A stretch of DNA of 64,000 bases, from the NCBI RefSeq assembly GCF_000968015.1, contig NZ_LACH01000033.1:34032-98031 (forward strand), written 5' to 3'. Source of the stretch: Pseudomonas fluorescens (lineage in GTDB: Bacteria > Pseudomonadota > Gammaproteobacteria > Pseudomonadales > Pseudomonadaceae). The position numbers and the translations under genes are program-made. Every line of letters begins with the position of its first letter. Positions within the stretch are counted from its first letter, which is position 1. The notes beneath the pieces were generated by a model that saw only the letters and a list, made by a program, of their open reading frames with translations, was not told the DNA's origin and did not search any database. This document shows, in pieces, positions 10,409 to 28,314 of the stretch.

Positions 10409-12799
10409 ATGAAACGTCTGCTGCTAACTGCGGTTCTCACCGTATTGATGATCGCCGAAGTTCACGCCGAGTCCTTCACTATCTCTGATATTCGCGTCAA
10501 TGGCCTCCAGCGGGTCTCCGCGGGTAGCGTCTTTGGTGCTTTGCCGTTGAACGTCGGTGAACAGGCGGATGATCGTCGCCTGGTGGAATCCACTCGTGCG
10601 TTGTTCAAAACCGGTTTCTTTCAAGATATCCAGCTGGGCCGCGATGGCAACGTCCTGGTCATCACTGTAGTCGAGCGTCCGTCGGTCGCCAGTATCGAGA
10701 TCGAGGGTAACAAGGCGATCTCCACTGAAGACCTGATGAAAGGCCTCAAACAATCCGGTCTGGCCGAAGGCGAGATCTTCCAGCGCGCCACCCTCGAAGG
10801 TGTTCGTAACGAGCTGCAGCGCCAATACGTCGCTCAGGGTCGCTACTCGGCTACCGTCGACACTGAAGTGGTGCCGCAGCCGCGTAACCGCGTTGCGTTG
10901 AAGGTCAATATCAACGAAGGCACCGTTGCGGCTATCCAGCACATCAACGTGGTGGGTAACACCGTCTTCCCTGAGGAAGACCTGATCGACCTGTTTGAAC
11001 TCAAGACCACCAACTGGCTGTCGTTCTTCAAGAACGATGACAAGTATGCTCGTGAAAAACTTTCCGGTGACCTGGAGCGTCTGCGCTCCTACTACCTGGA
11101 CCGTGGCTATATCAACATGGATATCGCTTCGACCCAGGTGTCCATCACTCCGGACAAGAAGCACGTCTATATCACTGTCAACGTCAACGAAGGCGAGAAG
11201 TACACCGTCCGTGACGTCAAGCTGAGCGGCGACCTGAAAGTCCCTGAAGACCAGGTCAAGTCCCTGCTGCTGGTCCAGAAAGGCCAGGTGTTCTCGCGTA
11301 AGTTGATGACCACCACGTCCGAACTGATCACCCGCCGTCTGGGTAACGAGGGTTACACCTTCGCCAACGTCAATGGCGTGCCTCAGCCTCACGATGAAGA
11401 CCATACCGTCGACATCACGTTCGCCGTCGATCCGGGCAAGCGTGCTTACGTGAACCGCATCAACTTCCGTGGCAACACCAAGTCCGAAGACGAAGTGCTG
11501 CGCCGTGAAATGCGTCAGATGGAAGGCGGCTGGGCTTCGACTTACCTGATCGACCAATCCAAGACTCGTCTTGAACGTCTGGGCTTCTTCAAGGAAGTCA
11601 ACGTCGAAACACCGGCCGTGCCGGGCGTCGACGACCAGGTAGACGTGAACTACAGCGTTGAAGAACAGGCTTCCGGTTCGATTACCGCCAGCGTTGGCTT
11701 TGCCCAGAGCGCCGGTCTGATCCTCGGTGGTTCGATCACCCAGAACAACTTCCTGGGTACGGGTAACAAAGTCAGCATCGGTTTGACCCGCAGTCAATAC
11801 CAGAGCCGCTATAACTTCGGTTATGTCGACCCGTACTGGACTGCTGATGGCGTGAGCCTGGGTTACAACGCGTTCTATCGCACCACTGACTACAAAGACC
11901 TAGACGTCGACGTAGCCAGCTATGCCGTGGACAGCCTGGGTGCAGGCGTGAGCGTCGGTTACCCGATCAGCGAGACTTCGCGTCTGACCTTCGGCCTGAC
12001 TGCGCAACAAGACAAGATCAAGACCGGTCAATACACCGTTGACGAGATCTTCGATTTCGTTAACAAGGAAGGCGACAACTACCTGAACTTCAAGGCCTCG
12101 GCCGGCTGGTCCGAATCCACACTGAACAAAGGCGTATTGGCGACCCGTGGTCATTCCCAAAGCCTGACACTGGAAACCACCACGCCTGGCAGCGACCTGT
12201 CGTTCTTCAAGCTTGATTACCGTGGCCAGTTGTTCCAGCCATTGTCTGAAAACTACACCATGCGCCTGCACACCGAACTGGGCTATGGCGATGGTTATGG
12301 TTCTACCGATGGCTTGCCGTTCTATGAAAACTACTATGCTGGTGGTTTCAACTCGGTTCGTGGCTTCAAGGACAGCACCCTCGGTCCTCGCAGTACCCCA
12401 AGTCGCGGTGCGGCTGTGACGGGTAACACCGGCACGCTCGCCGACCCGGACCAGGATCCGCTGCCGTTCGGTGGTAACGTTTTGATCCAGGGTGGTGCCG
12501 AGGTGCTGTTCCCGTTGCCATTCGTCAAGGATCAGCGTTCCCTGCGTACTTCGGTATTCTGGGATGTGGGTAATGTATTCGACTCCAAGTGCGATAAAAC
12601 GACGAACGCAAATGTCGGTTCAACCGCTCAAACAGAATGTAACGACATCAGCCTGAGCAACTTGGCCAGCTCCGTCGGTGTAGGTGTGACCTGGGTTACC
12701 GCACTGGGTCCTCTGAGCTTCGCGTTGGCCATGCCGGTCAAGAAACCGGATAACGCTGAGACTCAAGTGTTCCAATTCTCCCTCGGCCAGACGTTCTAA
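10409..12799 (+). CDS. bamA: Outer membrane protein assembly factor BamA
   Basis: Central Omp85 component of the BAM complex that inserts beta-barrel proteins into the outer membrane. The 796-residue precursor has a signal peptide ending near VHAES (residues 1-20), five POTRA repeats to about residue 420, and a C-terminal barrel. The conserved VRGF lid-loop motif is visible (FNSVRGFKDSTLG), and the protein ends in Phe, as expected for a barrel protein. The start ATG at 10409 follows AAGAAAGGA; an in-frame ATG at 10382 would spoil the signal peptide. Confidence 0.98.
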   Translation: MKRLLLTAVLTVLMIAEVHAESFTISDIRVNGLQRVSAGSVFGALPLNVGEQADDRRLVESTRALFKTGFFQDIQLGRDGNVLVITVVERPSVASIEIEGNKAISTEDLMKGLKQSGLAEGEIFQRATLEGVRNELQRQYVAQGRYSATVDTEVVPQPRNRVALKVNINEGTVAAIQHINVVGNTVFPEEDLIDLFELKTTNWLSFFKNDDKYAREKLSGDLERLRSYYLDRGYINMDIASTQVSITPDKKHVYITVNVNEGEKYTVRDVKLSGDLKVPEDQVKSLLLVQKGQVFSRKLMTTTSELITRRLGNEGYTFANVNGVPQPHDEDHTVDITFAVDPGKRAYVNRINFRGNTKSEDEVLRREMRQMEGGWASTYLIDQSKTRLERLGFFKEVNVETPAVPGVDDQVDVNYSVEEQASGSITASVGFAQSAGLILGGSITQNNFLGTGNKVSIGLTRSQYQSRYNFGYVDPYWTADGVSLGYNAFYRTTDYKDLDVDVASYAVDSLGAGVSVGYPISETSRLTFGLTAQQDKIKTGQYTVDEIFDFVNKEGDNYLNFKASAGWSESTLNKGVLATRGHSQSLTLETTTPGSDLSFFKLDYRGQLFQPLSENYTMRLHTELGYGDGYGSTDGLPFYENYYAGGFNSVRGFKDSTLGPRSTPSRGAAVTGNTGTLADPDQDPLPFGGNVLIQGGAEVLFPLPFVKDQRSLRTSVFWDVGNVFDSKCDKTTNANVGSTAQTECNDISLSNLASSVGVGVTWVTALGPLSFALAMPVKKPDNAETQVFQFSLGQTF

Positions 12800-12844
12800 G
12801 CGTCTGACCCAAGATAACGACAATGGATTTTGTAGGAGTGCATC

Positions 12845-13348
12845 GTGCGTAAGTTGACTCAATTGGTTCTCCTGGCGACCGTACTGGTAGCAGGTCCGGC
12901 TTTTGCCGACATGAAAATCGCCGTTCTGAACTATCAGATGGCGCTGCTGGAATCCGATGCGGCCAAGAAGTACGCCGTGGATGCCGAGAAGAAGTTCGGT
13001 CCACAGCTGAGCAAACTCAAGACTCTGGAAAGCAGTGCCAAAGGTATCCAGGACCGTCTGATGGCTGGCGGCGACAAAATGCAGCAAGGCGAGCGTGAAC
13101 GCCTGGAACTCGAGTTCAAGCAAAAGGCCCGTGACTTCCAGTTCCAGTCCAAGGAATTGAACGAAGCCAAAGCCGTTGCCGACCGTGAAATGCTGAAGCA
13201 GCTGAAGCCGAAACTGGACAGCGCTGTGGAAGAAGTCATCAAGAAAGGTGCTTTTGACCTGGTCTTCGAGCGTGGCGCAGTGATTGATGTCAAACCTCAG
13301 TACGACATCACTCGCCAGGTTATCGAGCGCATGAATCAGCTGAAGTAA
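12845..13348 (+). CDS. skp: Periplasmic chaperone Skp/OmpH
   Basis: Trimeric periplasmic chaperone that holds unfolded outer-membrane proteins on the way to BAM. The 167-residue precursor has a signal peptide ending [12 protein letters not shown], then a long, charged, helical body (residues about 45-130) rich in Lys, Glu and Gln, as in the tentacle helices of Skp. It starts with GTG at 12845, with GTAGGAGTG upstream. It follows bamA and is separated from lpxD by only 2 bp. Confidence 0.95.
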   Translation: MRKLTQLVLLATVLVAGPAFADMKIAVLNYQMALLESDAAKKYAVDAEKKFGPQLSKLKTLESSAKGIQDRLMAGGDKMQQGERERLELEFKQKARDFQFQSKELNEAKAVADREMLKQLKPKLDSAVEEVIKKGAFDLVFERGAVIDVKPQYDITRQVIERMNQLK

Positions 13349-13350
13349 CC

Positions 13351-14406
13351 ATGACAGCGACTATAAAGCTCGGCCAATTGGCCGAGTTCCTCGGCGCCAC
13401 ACTGCGTGGCGACCCGGAGAAAGAAATTACTGGGCTAGCCACTTTGCAAGAGGCTGGCCCAGCTCAGTTGAGCTTTCTCGCAAACCCTCAATACCGTAAA
13501 TACCTGGCGGACAGCCGGGCCGCAGCCCTGTTGCTGAAGGCCGCTGACGCTGAAGGTTTTGCAGGTAATGCGCTGGTAGTGCCTGATCCGTATCTGGCTT
13601 ACGCGCGGATTTCCCATCTGTTCGATCCCAAGCCAAAGGCCGCTGTCGGTGTTCATCCGACAGCCGTTGTGGCAGCGGATGCAGTGGTCGATCCGGCGGC
13701 TAGCATTGGCGCCTTTGCGGTGATCGAAAGCTGCGCGCGTATTGCTGCGGGTGTGACCATTGGCGCGCACTGCTTCATCGGTGCCCGCTGCGAGATTGGC
13801 GAGGGCGGCTGGCTGGCCCCGCGAGTCACGCTGTACCACGATGTTCGCATCGGTAAACGGGTGGTGATTCAATCGGGTGCCGTGCTCGGTGGCGAAGGTT
13901 TCGGTTTTGCCAACGAGAAAGGTGTCTGGCAGAAGATCGCTCAGATCGGTGGTGTACTGGTCGGTGACGACGTGGAGATTGGCGTGAATACCGCTATCGA
14001 TCGCGGTGCACTGGCCGATACCGTTCTGGGTAACGGGGTGAAACTCGACAACCAGATTCAGATCGCCCACAACGTCCAGGTCGGTGATCACACCGCCATG
14101 GCCGCGTGCGTGGGGATCTCCGGCAGCACCAAAATCGGCAAGCATTGCATGCTCGCCGGTGGCGTAGGGCTGGTGGGGCATATCGAAATTTGCGACAACG
14201 TTTTTATCACCGGGATGACCATGGTGACCCACTCGATTACCGAAAAGGGTTCCTATTCTTCCGGTACAGCCATGCAACCGGCAGCCGAATGGCGCAAAAG
14301 CGCGGCCCGTATCCGTCAGCTCGATGACATCGCGCGGCGGTTGCGACAGCTGGAAAAGCGTGTAGGGGAAGTGACCCCTGACGGTAATGCTTCATCAGAT
14401 GGCTGA
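13351..14406 (+). CDS. lpxD: UDP-3-O-(3-hydroxyacyl)glucosamine N-acyltransferase
   Basis: Third step of lipid A synthesis, N-acylation of UDP-3-O-acyl-glucosamine. The 351-residue protein has an N-terminal uridine-binding domain ([17 protein letters not shown]), followed by a left-handed beta-helix of hexapeptide repeats. The catalytic His region is [19 protein letters not shown]. It is the first of the lpxD-fabZ-lpxA-lpxB set and follows skp almost directly. Confidence 0.97.
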   Translation: MTATIKLGQLAEFLGATLRGDPEKEITGLATLQEAGPAQLSFLANPQYRKYLADSRAAALLLKAADAEGFAGNALVVPDPYLAYARISHLFDPKPKAAVGVHPTAVVAADAVVDPAASIGAFAVIESCARIAAGVTIGAHCFIGARCEIGEGGWLAPRVTLYHDVRIGKRVVIQSGAVLGGEGFGFANEKGVWQKIAQIGGVLVGDDVEIGVNTAIDRGALADTVLGNGVKLDNQIQIAHNVQVGDHTAMAACVGISGSTKIGKHCMLAGGVGLVGHIEICDNVFITGMTMVTHSITEKGSYSSGTAMQPAAEWRKSAARIRQLDDIARRLRQLEKRVGEVTPDGNASSDG

Positions 14407-14513
14407 TACCATTTCCATATCAAGTGTGCACAGCCGCTAGACTGCCTCCTTGATTTGCTAGAGGGGTGCGCGTCAGTCGCGCCTCCCAATCTTTACATAG
14501 GCTTCCCCCCGAA

Positions 14514-14954
14514 ATGATGGACATCAACGAGATTCGCGAATACCTGCCTCACCGTTACCCGTTCCTGCTGGTGGACCGGGTCGTGGATCTGGATGTGGAA
14601 GGCAAGCGCATTCGCGCCTACAAGAATGTCAGCATCAACGAACCCTTCTTCAATGGTCACTTCCCCGCGCATCCAATCATGCCGGGCGTATTGATCATCG
14701 AAGCGATGGCTCAGGCTGCCGGGATCCTTGGTTTCAAAATGCTCGACGTGAAACCGGCCGACGGCACCCTTTATTACTTTGTTGGATCCGACAAGCTGCG
14801 CTTCCGCCAGCCGGTGATGCCGGGCGATCAACTGATCCTGGAAGCCAAGTTTCTGAGCTGCAAGCGTCAGATCTGGAAGTTCGAGTGCCAGGCTTCGGTC
14901 GATGGCAAGCCAGTCTGCTCTGCTGAAATCATCTGCGCGGAACGCAAACTATGA
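14514..14954 (+). CDS. fabZ: 3-hydroxyacyl-[acyl-carrier-protein] dehydratase FabZ
   Basis: Hotdog-fold dehydratase of type II fatty acid synthesis, which competes with LpxA for hydroxyacyl-ACP. The catalytic pair is H49 ([11 protein letters not shown]) and E63 (IIEAMAQ). The 146-residue start [17 protein letters not shown] at 14514 matches the family; the extra upstream in-frame codons from 14466 look like leader sequence. Four bases overlap with lpxA (ATGA). Confidence 0.97.
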   Translation: MMDINEIREYLPHRYPFLLVDRVVDLDVEGKRIRAYKNVSINEPFFNGHFPAHPIMPGVLIIEAMAQAAGILGFKMLDVKPADGTLYYFVGSDKLRFRQPVMPGDQLILEAKFLSCKRQIWKFECQASVDGKPVCSAEIICAERKL

Positions 14955-15727
14955 GTTTGATTGACCCTCGCGCAATCATCGATCCGACGGCTATCCTGGC
15001 CGACGGCGTCGAGGTCGGCCCTTGGTCGATCATCGGTGCAGGTGTGGAAATCGGCGAGGGGACAGTGATCGGGCCGCATGTGATTCTCAAAGGCCCGACC
15101 CGAATCGGAAAGCACAACCGCATCTACCAGTTTTCTTCGGTAGGCGAGGACACGCCCGATCTGAAATACAAGGGTGAAGAAACCCGTCTGGTCATCGGTG
15201 ACCACAACGTCATCCGTGAAGGCGTGACGATTCACCGTGGGACCGTTCAGGACCGTTCTGAAACAACCCTGGGCGATCACAATCTGATCATGGCCTATGC
15301 CCACATCGGCCACGACAGCGTCATCGGCAACCACTGCATCCTGGTCAATAACACCGCGTTGGCGGGCCATGTGCACGTTGAAGACTGGGCAATCCTGTCA
15401 GGTTTTACCCTGGTTCATCAGTATTGCCATATCGGCGCCCACAGCTTTTCCGGGATGGGCACCGCCATCGGCAAGGACGTCCCGGCGTACGTTACGGTGT
15501 TCGGCAACCCGGCCGAAGCCCGTAGCATGAACTTCGAAGGCATGCGTCGTCGCGGTTTCAGCGAAGATGCGATCCACGCGTTGCGTCGTGCCTACAAGGT
15601 CGTTTACCGCCAGGGGCTGACGGTCGAACAGGCGCTCGCCGAACTGGCCGAGCCTTCGGATCAGTTCCCGGAAGTCGCGGTGTTCCGTGATTCCATCCAG
15701 TCTTCGACCCGCGGCATCACTCGTTAA
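14951..15727 (+). CDS. lpxA: UDP-N-acetylglucosamine acyltransferase
   Basis: First step of lipid A synthesis, 3-O-acylation of UDP-GlcNAc. The 258-residue protein begins [20 protein letters not shown] and is made of hexapeptide repeats forming a left-handed beta-helix. The active-site His region [14 protein letters not shown] is present, and an alpha-helical C-terminal domain follows ([20 protein letters not shown]). The start overlaps the fabZ stop, and two bases separate it from lpxB. Confidence 0.97.
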   Translation: MSLIDPRAIIDPTAILADGVEVGPWSIIGAGVEIGEGTVIGPHVILKGPTRIGKHNRIYQFSSVGEDTPDLKYKGEETRLVIGDHNVIREGVTIHRGTVQDRSETTLGDHNLIMAYAHIGHDSVIGNHCILVNNTALAGHVHVEDWAILSGFTLVHQYCHIGAHSFSGMGTAIGKDVPAYVTVFGNPAEARSMNFEGMRRRGFSEDAIHALRRAYKVVYRQGLTVEQALAELAEPSDQFPEVAVFRDSIQSSTRGITR

Positions 15728-15729
15728 TC

Positions 15730-16860
15730 ATGGCTAATCTGCGTATTGCGCTGGTGGCGGGTGAGGCTTCCGGCGACATTCTTGGCGCGGGTCTCATGCG
15801 CGCACTCAAGGCTCAGCACCCGGCAGTCGAGTTCATCGGTGTCGGCGGTCCGCTGATGCAGGCCGAAGGTCTGACCTCGTATTTCCCGATGGAGCGTCTT
15901 TCGGTCATGGGCCTGGTGGAAGTGCTGGGCCGCTTGCGCGAGTTGCTGGCACGCCGCAAGAAGCTGGTTGCCGACCTGATCGCCGAGAAGCCGGACGTGT
16001 TCATCGGTATCGATGCCCCGGACTTCAACCTCAATATCGAACTCAAGCTGCGTCAGGCCGGGATCAAGACCGTGCATTACGTTAGCCCGTCGGTTTGGGC
16101 GTGGCGGCAGAAACGCGTGCTGAAGATTCGCGAAGGCTGCGATCTGATGCTGACGCTGTTCCCGTTCGAAGCGAAATTCTATGAAGAGAAGGGCGTGCCG
16201 GTGCGGTTTGTCGGGCATTCCCTGGCTGACGCCATCCCGCTGGAGGCCGATCGCGCCGCCGCGCGGGCTGAACTCGGCTTGCCCGACGGGCCGCTGGTTG
16301 CTCTGATGCCGGGTAGCCGTGGTGGCGAAGTTGGCCGTCTCGGTGCGTTGTTCCTCGATACGGCCCAGCGTCTGCGAGCCCTGCGCCCAGGTGTGCGGTT
16401 CGTCATGCCTTGCGCCGGCCCCGAGCGCCGCAAACAACTTGAAGAGCTGCTGGCGGGCCGGGATCTGCCGCTGACATTGCTCAACGGTAAATCCCATCTG
16501 GCCCTGGCAGCCTGTGACGCTGTGCTGATCGCGTCCGGAACCGCGACGCTTGAAGCGTTGTTGTACAAACGGCCGATGGTGGTCGCGTACCGCTTGGCGC
16601 CGCTGACGTTCTGGATTCTCAAGCGCATGGTGAAAAGTCCCTACATCTCGTTGCCGAACCTGCTGGCCCAGCGCCTGTTGGTGCCCGAGTTGTTGCAGGA
16701 CGATGCGACCGTTGAAGCCTTGGCCCAGACGCTGTCGCCACTGATCGAAGGCGGTGAAGAACAGACCCGCGGCTTCGATGAAATTCACCGTACCTTACGT
16801 CTGGACGCCTCCAATCAGGCGGCGGACGCGGTACTGAACCTGATCGGCAAAACACAATGA
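15730..16860 (+). CDS. lpxB: Lipid A disaccharide synthase
   Basis: GT19 glycosyltransferase that joins UDP-2,3-diacylglucosamine and lipid X at the inner membrane. The 376-residue sequence has the family N-terminus [20 protein letters not shown], then [17 protein letters not shown] and the nucleotide-binding [10 protein letters not shown]. The start lies two bases after lpxA, and the stop overlaps the rnhB ATG (ATGA). Confidence 0.97.
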   Translation: MANLRIALVAGEASGDILGAGLMRALKAQHPAVEFIGVGGPLMQAEGLTSYFPMERLSVMGLVEVLGRLRELLARRKKLVADLIAEKPDVFIGIDAPDFNLNIELKLRQAGIKTVHYVSPSVWAWRQKRVLKIREGCDLMLTLFPFEAKFYEEKGVPVRFVGHSLADAIPLEADRAAARAELGLPDGPLVALMPGSRGGEVGRLGALFLDTAQRLRALRPGVRFVMPCAGPERRKQLEELLAGRDLPLTLLNGKSHLALAACDAVLIASGTATLEALLYKRPMVVAYRLAPLTFWILKRMVKSPYISLPNLLAQRLLVPELLQDDATVEALAQTLSPLIEGGEEQTRGFDEIHRTLRLDASNQAADAVLNLIGKTQ

Positions 16861-17498
16861 GCAAAGCAAGCATTCAGATGGGCCTGGACTTCACCCTGGT
16901 CGCCGAAGTTGAGGATCTGGTCGCCGGCGTTGACGAAGTCGGTCGCGGCCCGCTTTGTGGTGCAGTGGTGACAGCCGCTGTGATCCTCGATCCGAACCGT
17001 CCGATTCTGGGCCTGAATGATTCGAAGAAGCTCACCGAAGCACGCCGCGAAAAACTCTACGACGAGATCTGCGAAAAAGCCCTGAGCTGGTGCATTGCTC
17101 GCGCCGAAGTCGAAGAAATCGACGAGCTGAACATTCTCCACGCCACCATGTTGGCCATGCAGCGCGCGGTCGAAGGTCTGCACATCACGCCGAAACTGGC
17201 GATGATCGATGGCAATCGTTGCCCGAAGCTGTCGATGCGTGCCGAAGCGGTGGTGCAGGGCGACGGCAAGGTACCGGCCATCGCAGCAGCGTCTATTCTG
17301 GCCAAGGTCAGCCGCGACCGCGAGATGGCAGCGTTCGAATTGATTTACCCGGGTTACGGCATCGGTGGTCACAAAGGCTACCCGACCCCCGTTCATCTGG
17401 AGGCGCTGGCCCGCTTGGGGCCAACACCGATTCACCGCCGCTCGTTCGCCCCGGTACGCCTGGCTTACGAGGCGCGGGAAAACCTGATCGAGAGTTAG
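16857..17498 (+). CDS. rnhB: Ribonuclease HII
   Basis: Cuts RNA in RNA-DNA hybrids and removes misincorporated ribonucleotides. The D26-E27 pair in [13 protein letters not shown] is the RNase HII catalytic signature; the downstream LNDSKKL and [10 protein letters not shown] motifs are also present. It is 213 residues from the ATG at 16857, which overlaps the lpxB stop. An internal ATG (residue 8, MGLDF) is a possible alternative start. Confidence 0.96.
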   Translation: MSKASIQMGLDFTLVAEVEDLVAGVDEVGRGPLCGAVVTAAVILDPNRPILGLNDSKKLTEARREKLYDEICEKALSWCIARAEVEEIDELNILHATMLAMQRAVEGLHITPKLAMIDGNRCPKLSMRAEAVVQGDGKVPAIAAASILAKVSRDREMAAFELIYPGYGIGGHKGYPTPVHLEALARLGPTPIHRRSFAPVRLAYEARENLIES

Positions 17499-17520
17499 TC
17501 GCAAGGCTGATGTTTTTGCC

Positions 17521-17552
17521 AAGGCCCGGTACAATCCGGGCCTTGTTGTCTT
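17521..17552 (+). terminator. Hairpin terminator between rnhB and dnaE
   Basis: A perfect 9 bp stem AAGGCCCGG / CCGGGCCTT has a TACAAT loop (17521-17544), followed by a T-rich but interrupted tail (GTTGTCTT). It probably ends the lpx-rnhB transcript just before dnaE. Confidence 0.7.
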
Positions 17553-17581
17553 CACGTTTCTAGTTTCTAGACAGGATCACT

Positions 17582-21103
<3,522 letters not shown>

Positions 21104-21253
21104 CGGTCAGGTGCCGCTCTTCTAAAAGGGAGCAGCTCTGATCTCGACCCAATTTTTAATCTCGACCTGAACGCGCCTCTCCCTTAAGGTAGGGCGCGAA
21201 TAGACAACCGGCCGGCCCAAGCTCTCTTGGATGTCGACCCAAGACGGACGCCT

Positions 21254-22201
21254 ATGAACCCGAATTTTCTAGATTTCGAACAGCCGATCGCCGACCTGCA
21301 AGCCAAGATCGAAGAGTTGCGCTTGGTCGGTAATGACAATTCGCTGAATATCGGCGATGAGATCTCCCGCCTGCAGGACAAAAGCAGCACGCTGACCGAA
21401 GACATCTTCGGCAAGCTGACCAGCTGGCAGATCGCGCGTCTGGCGCGTCACCCGAAACGTCCATATACCCTGGACTACATCGAACACATCTTCACCGAGT
21501 TCGACGAACTGTACGGCGACCGTCACTTCTCCGACGACGCTGCGATAGTCGGCGGCATTGCCCGTCTGGACGATCAGCCGGTGATGATCATCGGTCACCA
21601 GAAAGGCCGTGAAGTGCGCGAGAAAGTTCGTCGCAACTTTGGCATGCCGCGTCCGGAAGGCTACCGCAAGGCTTGCCGCCTGATGGAAATGGCCGAACGT
21701 TTCAAAATGCCGATCCTGACCTTCATCGACACCCCGGGTGCTTACCCTGGTATCGACGCTGAAGAGCGCAACCAGAGCGAAGCGATTGCCTGGAACCTGC
21801 GCGTCATGGCACGCCTGAAAACCCCAATCATCGCCACCGTGATCGGTGAAGGTGGTTCCGGTGGTGCTCTGGCGATCGGTGTATGCGATCAACTGAACAT
21901 GCTGCAGTACTCGACCTACGCGGTGATTTCGCCGGAAGGTTGCGCCTCGATTCTGTGGAAAACCGCCGAGAAAGCGCCGGACGCTGCCGAAGCCATGGGC
22001 ATCACTGCCGAGCGCCTGAAAGGCCTGGGTATTGTGGATAAAGTGATCAGCGAGCCGTTGGGCGGCGCGCACCGTAATCCAGCTGCTGCGGCTGCATCGA
22101 TCCGTGCCGAGCTGAGCTCGCAGTTGGCGATGTTGAAGAAGTTCGATAACGAAGCACTGTTGGCTCGCCGTTACGAGCGTCTGATGAGCTACGGTCTCTG
22201 A
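21254..22201 (+). CDS. accA: Acetyl-CoA carboxylase carboxyltransferase subunit alpha
   Basis: With AccD, transfers the carboxyl group from biotin to acetyl-CoA to make malonyl-CoA. The 315-residue protein starts [20 protein letters not shown], the family N-terminus. It has the crotonase-like core with [20 protein letters not shown] and [11 protein letters not shown], the oxyanion-hole region. The ATG at 21254 was preferred over one at 21227. It is 150 bp downstream of dnaE and is followed by a REP doublet. Confidence 0.97.
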   Translation: MNPNFLDFEQPIADLQAKIEELRLVGNDNSLNIGDEISRLQDKSSTLTEDIFGKLTSWQIARLARHPKRPYTLDYIEHIFTEFDELYGDRHFSDDAAIVGGIARLDDQPVMIIGHQKGREVREKVRRNFGMPRPEGYRKACRLMEMAERFKMPILTFIDTPGAYPGIDAEERNQSEAIAWNLRVMARLKTPIIATVIGEGGSGGALAIGVCDQLNMLQYSTYAVISPEGCASILWKTAEKAPDAAEAMGITAERLKGLGIVDKVISEPLGGAHRNPAAAAASIRAELSSQLAMLKKFDNEALLARRYERLMSYGL

Positions 22202-22218
22202 GCCAACTGCAGTACCCA

Positions 22219-22308
22219 TGTAGGAGTGAGCCTGCTCGCGATGAGGGCGTAACATTCAACAGATGTGTTGGCTGTTACACCGCTATCGCGAGCAGGCTCA
22301 CTCCTACA
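22219..22308. repeat. REP doublet (REPIN-like) between accA and tilS
   Basis: Two copies of the 24-mer-type REP TGTAGGAGTGAGCCTGCTCG lie in inverted orientation (22219-22242 and, reversed, 22285-22308), with a spacer of about 42 bp. The GTAGG ends point outward. This is the arrangement called a REPIN in fluorescent pseudomonads, and it would fold into a long hairpin in RNA, possibly ending the accA transcript. Confidence 0.88.
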
Positions 22309-22332
22309 TTTGATTTGGGCAAAGAGAACGAT

Positions 22333-23661
22333 ATGGGTCAGTCCATGATTGATTTGCCTTCCCGGCTTTTGCTGAGTCTGAAGCCCTGGCGCAACGCCAA
22401 AACCTGGCGCATCGCCTTCTCCGGCGGCCTCGATTCAACCGTCCTGCTGCACCTTCTCGCACACCTCGCAAAAACCGAATCCCTGCCGGCGCTAAGCGCC
22501 ATCCATGTTCATCACGGCCTTCAGGCTGTGGCTGATGCGTGGCCGGATCATTGTCAGTCGGTCTGTGATGCGCTGAGTGTGCCGCTGCAGGTCGTTCGTG
22601 TGCAGGTTCAATCCGGCGCCAGCCTTGAGCGTGCAGCCCGGGATGCGCGATATGCCGCGTTCATCGACGCGACTCAGGCCAATGAAGTGTTGATGACCGC
22701 CCAGCACCGTGACGATCAGGCGGAAACGTTGTTGTTTCGGATGTTACGCGGGGCAGGCGTGAGGGGATTGTCGGGGATGCCACGCCAGCGCGCACTCGGT
22801 AAAGGGCAGCTGCTTCGGCCATTGCTCGATGTCACGCGGGCTGAACTTGAAGCCTATGCAGCGGAGCATCGACTGAGCTGGATCGAAGACCCATCGAACC
22901 AGGATCGGCAGTTCTCGCGAAACTACCTGCGCCATCAGGTGTTCCCGGTATTGACCGAGCGCTGGCCACAAGCGGTAACGACCATGGCCCGCAGCGCTGC
23001 GCACCTGAGTGAAGCACAGGGATTGCTCGATGAGCTTGCGCAAATCGACCTGGCTGGCGCCAGCACTGCCAATGATTTTGATTGGCTGGGATTGCCGTCC
23101 CTGGAACTGGCGGCATTGGAAACGCTGTCCGCTGCTCGTCAGCGGAATGCGTTAAGTCATTGGCTCGAACCGCTGACTCGACTGCCGGACAGTGACCATT
23201 GGTCGGGTTGGGATAATTTACGTTATGCCACCGGCGATGCCTGCCCGATCTGGCGGCTGGCGGATGGCGAGCTGCATCGGGCGGGGGGGCGTATCTGGTG
23301 GTTGTCCGGCAGTTGGTTGCGCACCTCGCCCGCCGTCGGAAACTGGCCCGACCCCTCGCTATCGTTGGTATTGCCGGACAACGGCGTGCTCACACTCACC
23401 GGCCAAACCCCCGATGGCCCGCTGCATATCCGCTATCGCGAGGGAGGTGAGGTGATGAATCTGCCCGGTCGCGGCCATCGCGATCTGAAGCGTTTGCTCA
23501 ATGAACGTGGTGTGCCGGCGTTCGCCCGTGGCAGATTGCCGCTGCTCTACCGAGACGAGCAATTGCTGGCGGTGGCCAACCTGCGGGGCTTGGACGGCAG
23601 TGCAAAAGACCGTTGGAATTTGCATTGGCAGCCACCGACCGAAGATCAAGGTTTGAGCTGA
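22333..23661 (+). CDS. tilS: tRNA(Ile)-lysidine synthetase
   Basis: Adds lysine to C34 of the CAU-anticodon tRNA-Ile, changing it from Met to Ile identity; essential. The PP-loop ATP pyrophosphatase motif SGGLDS is at residues 30-35. A C-terminal TilS domain is visible (NLPGRGHRDLKRLLNERGVP). The start at 22333 is uncertain (alternatives 22315 and 22345), because only a weak AAAGAGAA precedes it. The gene contains a run of seven G at about 23283-23289, but the frame is intact. Confidence 0.94.
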   Translation: MGQSMIDLPSRLLLSLKPWRNAKTWRIAFSGGLDSTVLLHLLAHLAKTESLPALSAIHVHHGLQAVADAWPDHCQSVCDALSVPLQVVRVQVQSGASLERAARDARYAAFIDATQANEVLMTAQHRDDQAETLLFRMLRGAGVRGLSGMPRQRALGKGQLLRPLLDVTRAELEAYAAEHRLSWIEDPSNQDRQFSRNYLRHQVFPVLTERWPQAVTTMARSAAHLSEAQGLLDELAQIDLAGASTANDFDWLGLPSLELAALETLSAARQRNALSHWLEPLTRLPDSDHWSGWDNLRYATGDACPIWRLADGELHRAGGRIWWLSGSWLRTSPAVGNWPDPSLSLVLPDNGVLTLTGQTPDGPLHIRYREGGEVMNLPGRGHRDLKRLLNERGVPAFARGRLPLLYRDEQLLAVANLRGLDGSAKDRWNLHWQPPTEDQGLS

Positions 23662-26418
<2,757 letters not shown>

Positions 26419-26436
26419 TCCTCATTTCTCCGGTAA

Positions 26437-27864
<1,428 letters not shown>

Positions 27865-27949
27865 TCGTTAACGGGTAAAAAGACACCGGATTGTGTCGGA
27901 AAAATCGCTACAGCGATGGATTTGCCACTAATCTGATGCCTTATAAGCA

Positions 27950-27970
27950 CAAGCCTGGTTCTTCCAGGCT
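27950..27970 (+). other. Hairpin between eno and ftsB
   Basis: AAGCCTGG-TTCTT-CCAGGCTT forms an 8 bp stem about 85 bp after the eno stop. No T tract follows, so it is more likely an mRNA 3' end stabiliser or weak terminator than a full terminator. Confidence 0.45.
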
Positions 27971-28035
27971 TCGTGCTATCAGAAGCTTCAAAGTTTTGGC
28001 ATGGCTGTCTTTTTTCACTGGATACCTGATATTCG

Positions 28036-28314
28036 ATGCGCAGTCCCAATTGGTTGTTCCTCGTTTTGCTCCTGCTGCTGGCTGGCCTGCAGTACCGCCT
28101 GTGGGTGGGTAATGGCAGTCTGGCGCAAGTGGCCGAACTGACTCAGCAGATCGCAGATCAACACGCTGAGAACGAGGGGTTGCTTGAGCGCAATCGGGTG
28201 ATGGATGCTGAAGTCAGTGAATTGAAAAAGGGCATGGAGACCGTTGAAGAGCGGGCTCGTCATGAGTTGGGCATGGTCAAGGACGGTGAAACCCTTTACC
28301 AGTTGGCTCAATGA
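28036..28314 (+). CDS. ftsB: Cell division protein FtsB
   Basis: Small bitopic divisome protein that joins FtsL and FtsQ in the periplasm and activates septal peptidoglycan synthesis. The 92-residue protein has an N-terminal membrane segment (NWLFLVLLLLLAGLQY, residues 5-20), then a coiled coil (VAELTQQIADQHAENEGLLE), and ends with the conserved ARHELGMVKDGE motif. The stop overlaps the ispD start (ATGA), the usual ftsB-ispD arrangement. Confidence 0.95.
   Translation: MRSPNWLFLVLLLLLAGLQYRLWVGNGSLAQVAELTQQIADQHAENEGLLERNRVMDAEVSELKKGMETVEERARHELGMVKDGETLYQLAQ

Noticed and set aside
23282..23290. Seven-G run in tilS as a frameshift or phase-variable site
   Set aside because: The reading frame is intact and tilS is essential; homopolymer length alone is weak evidence.
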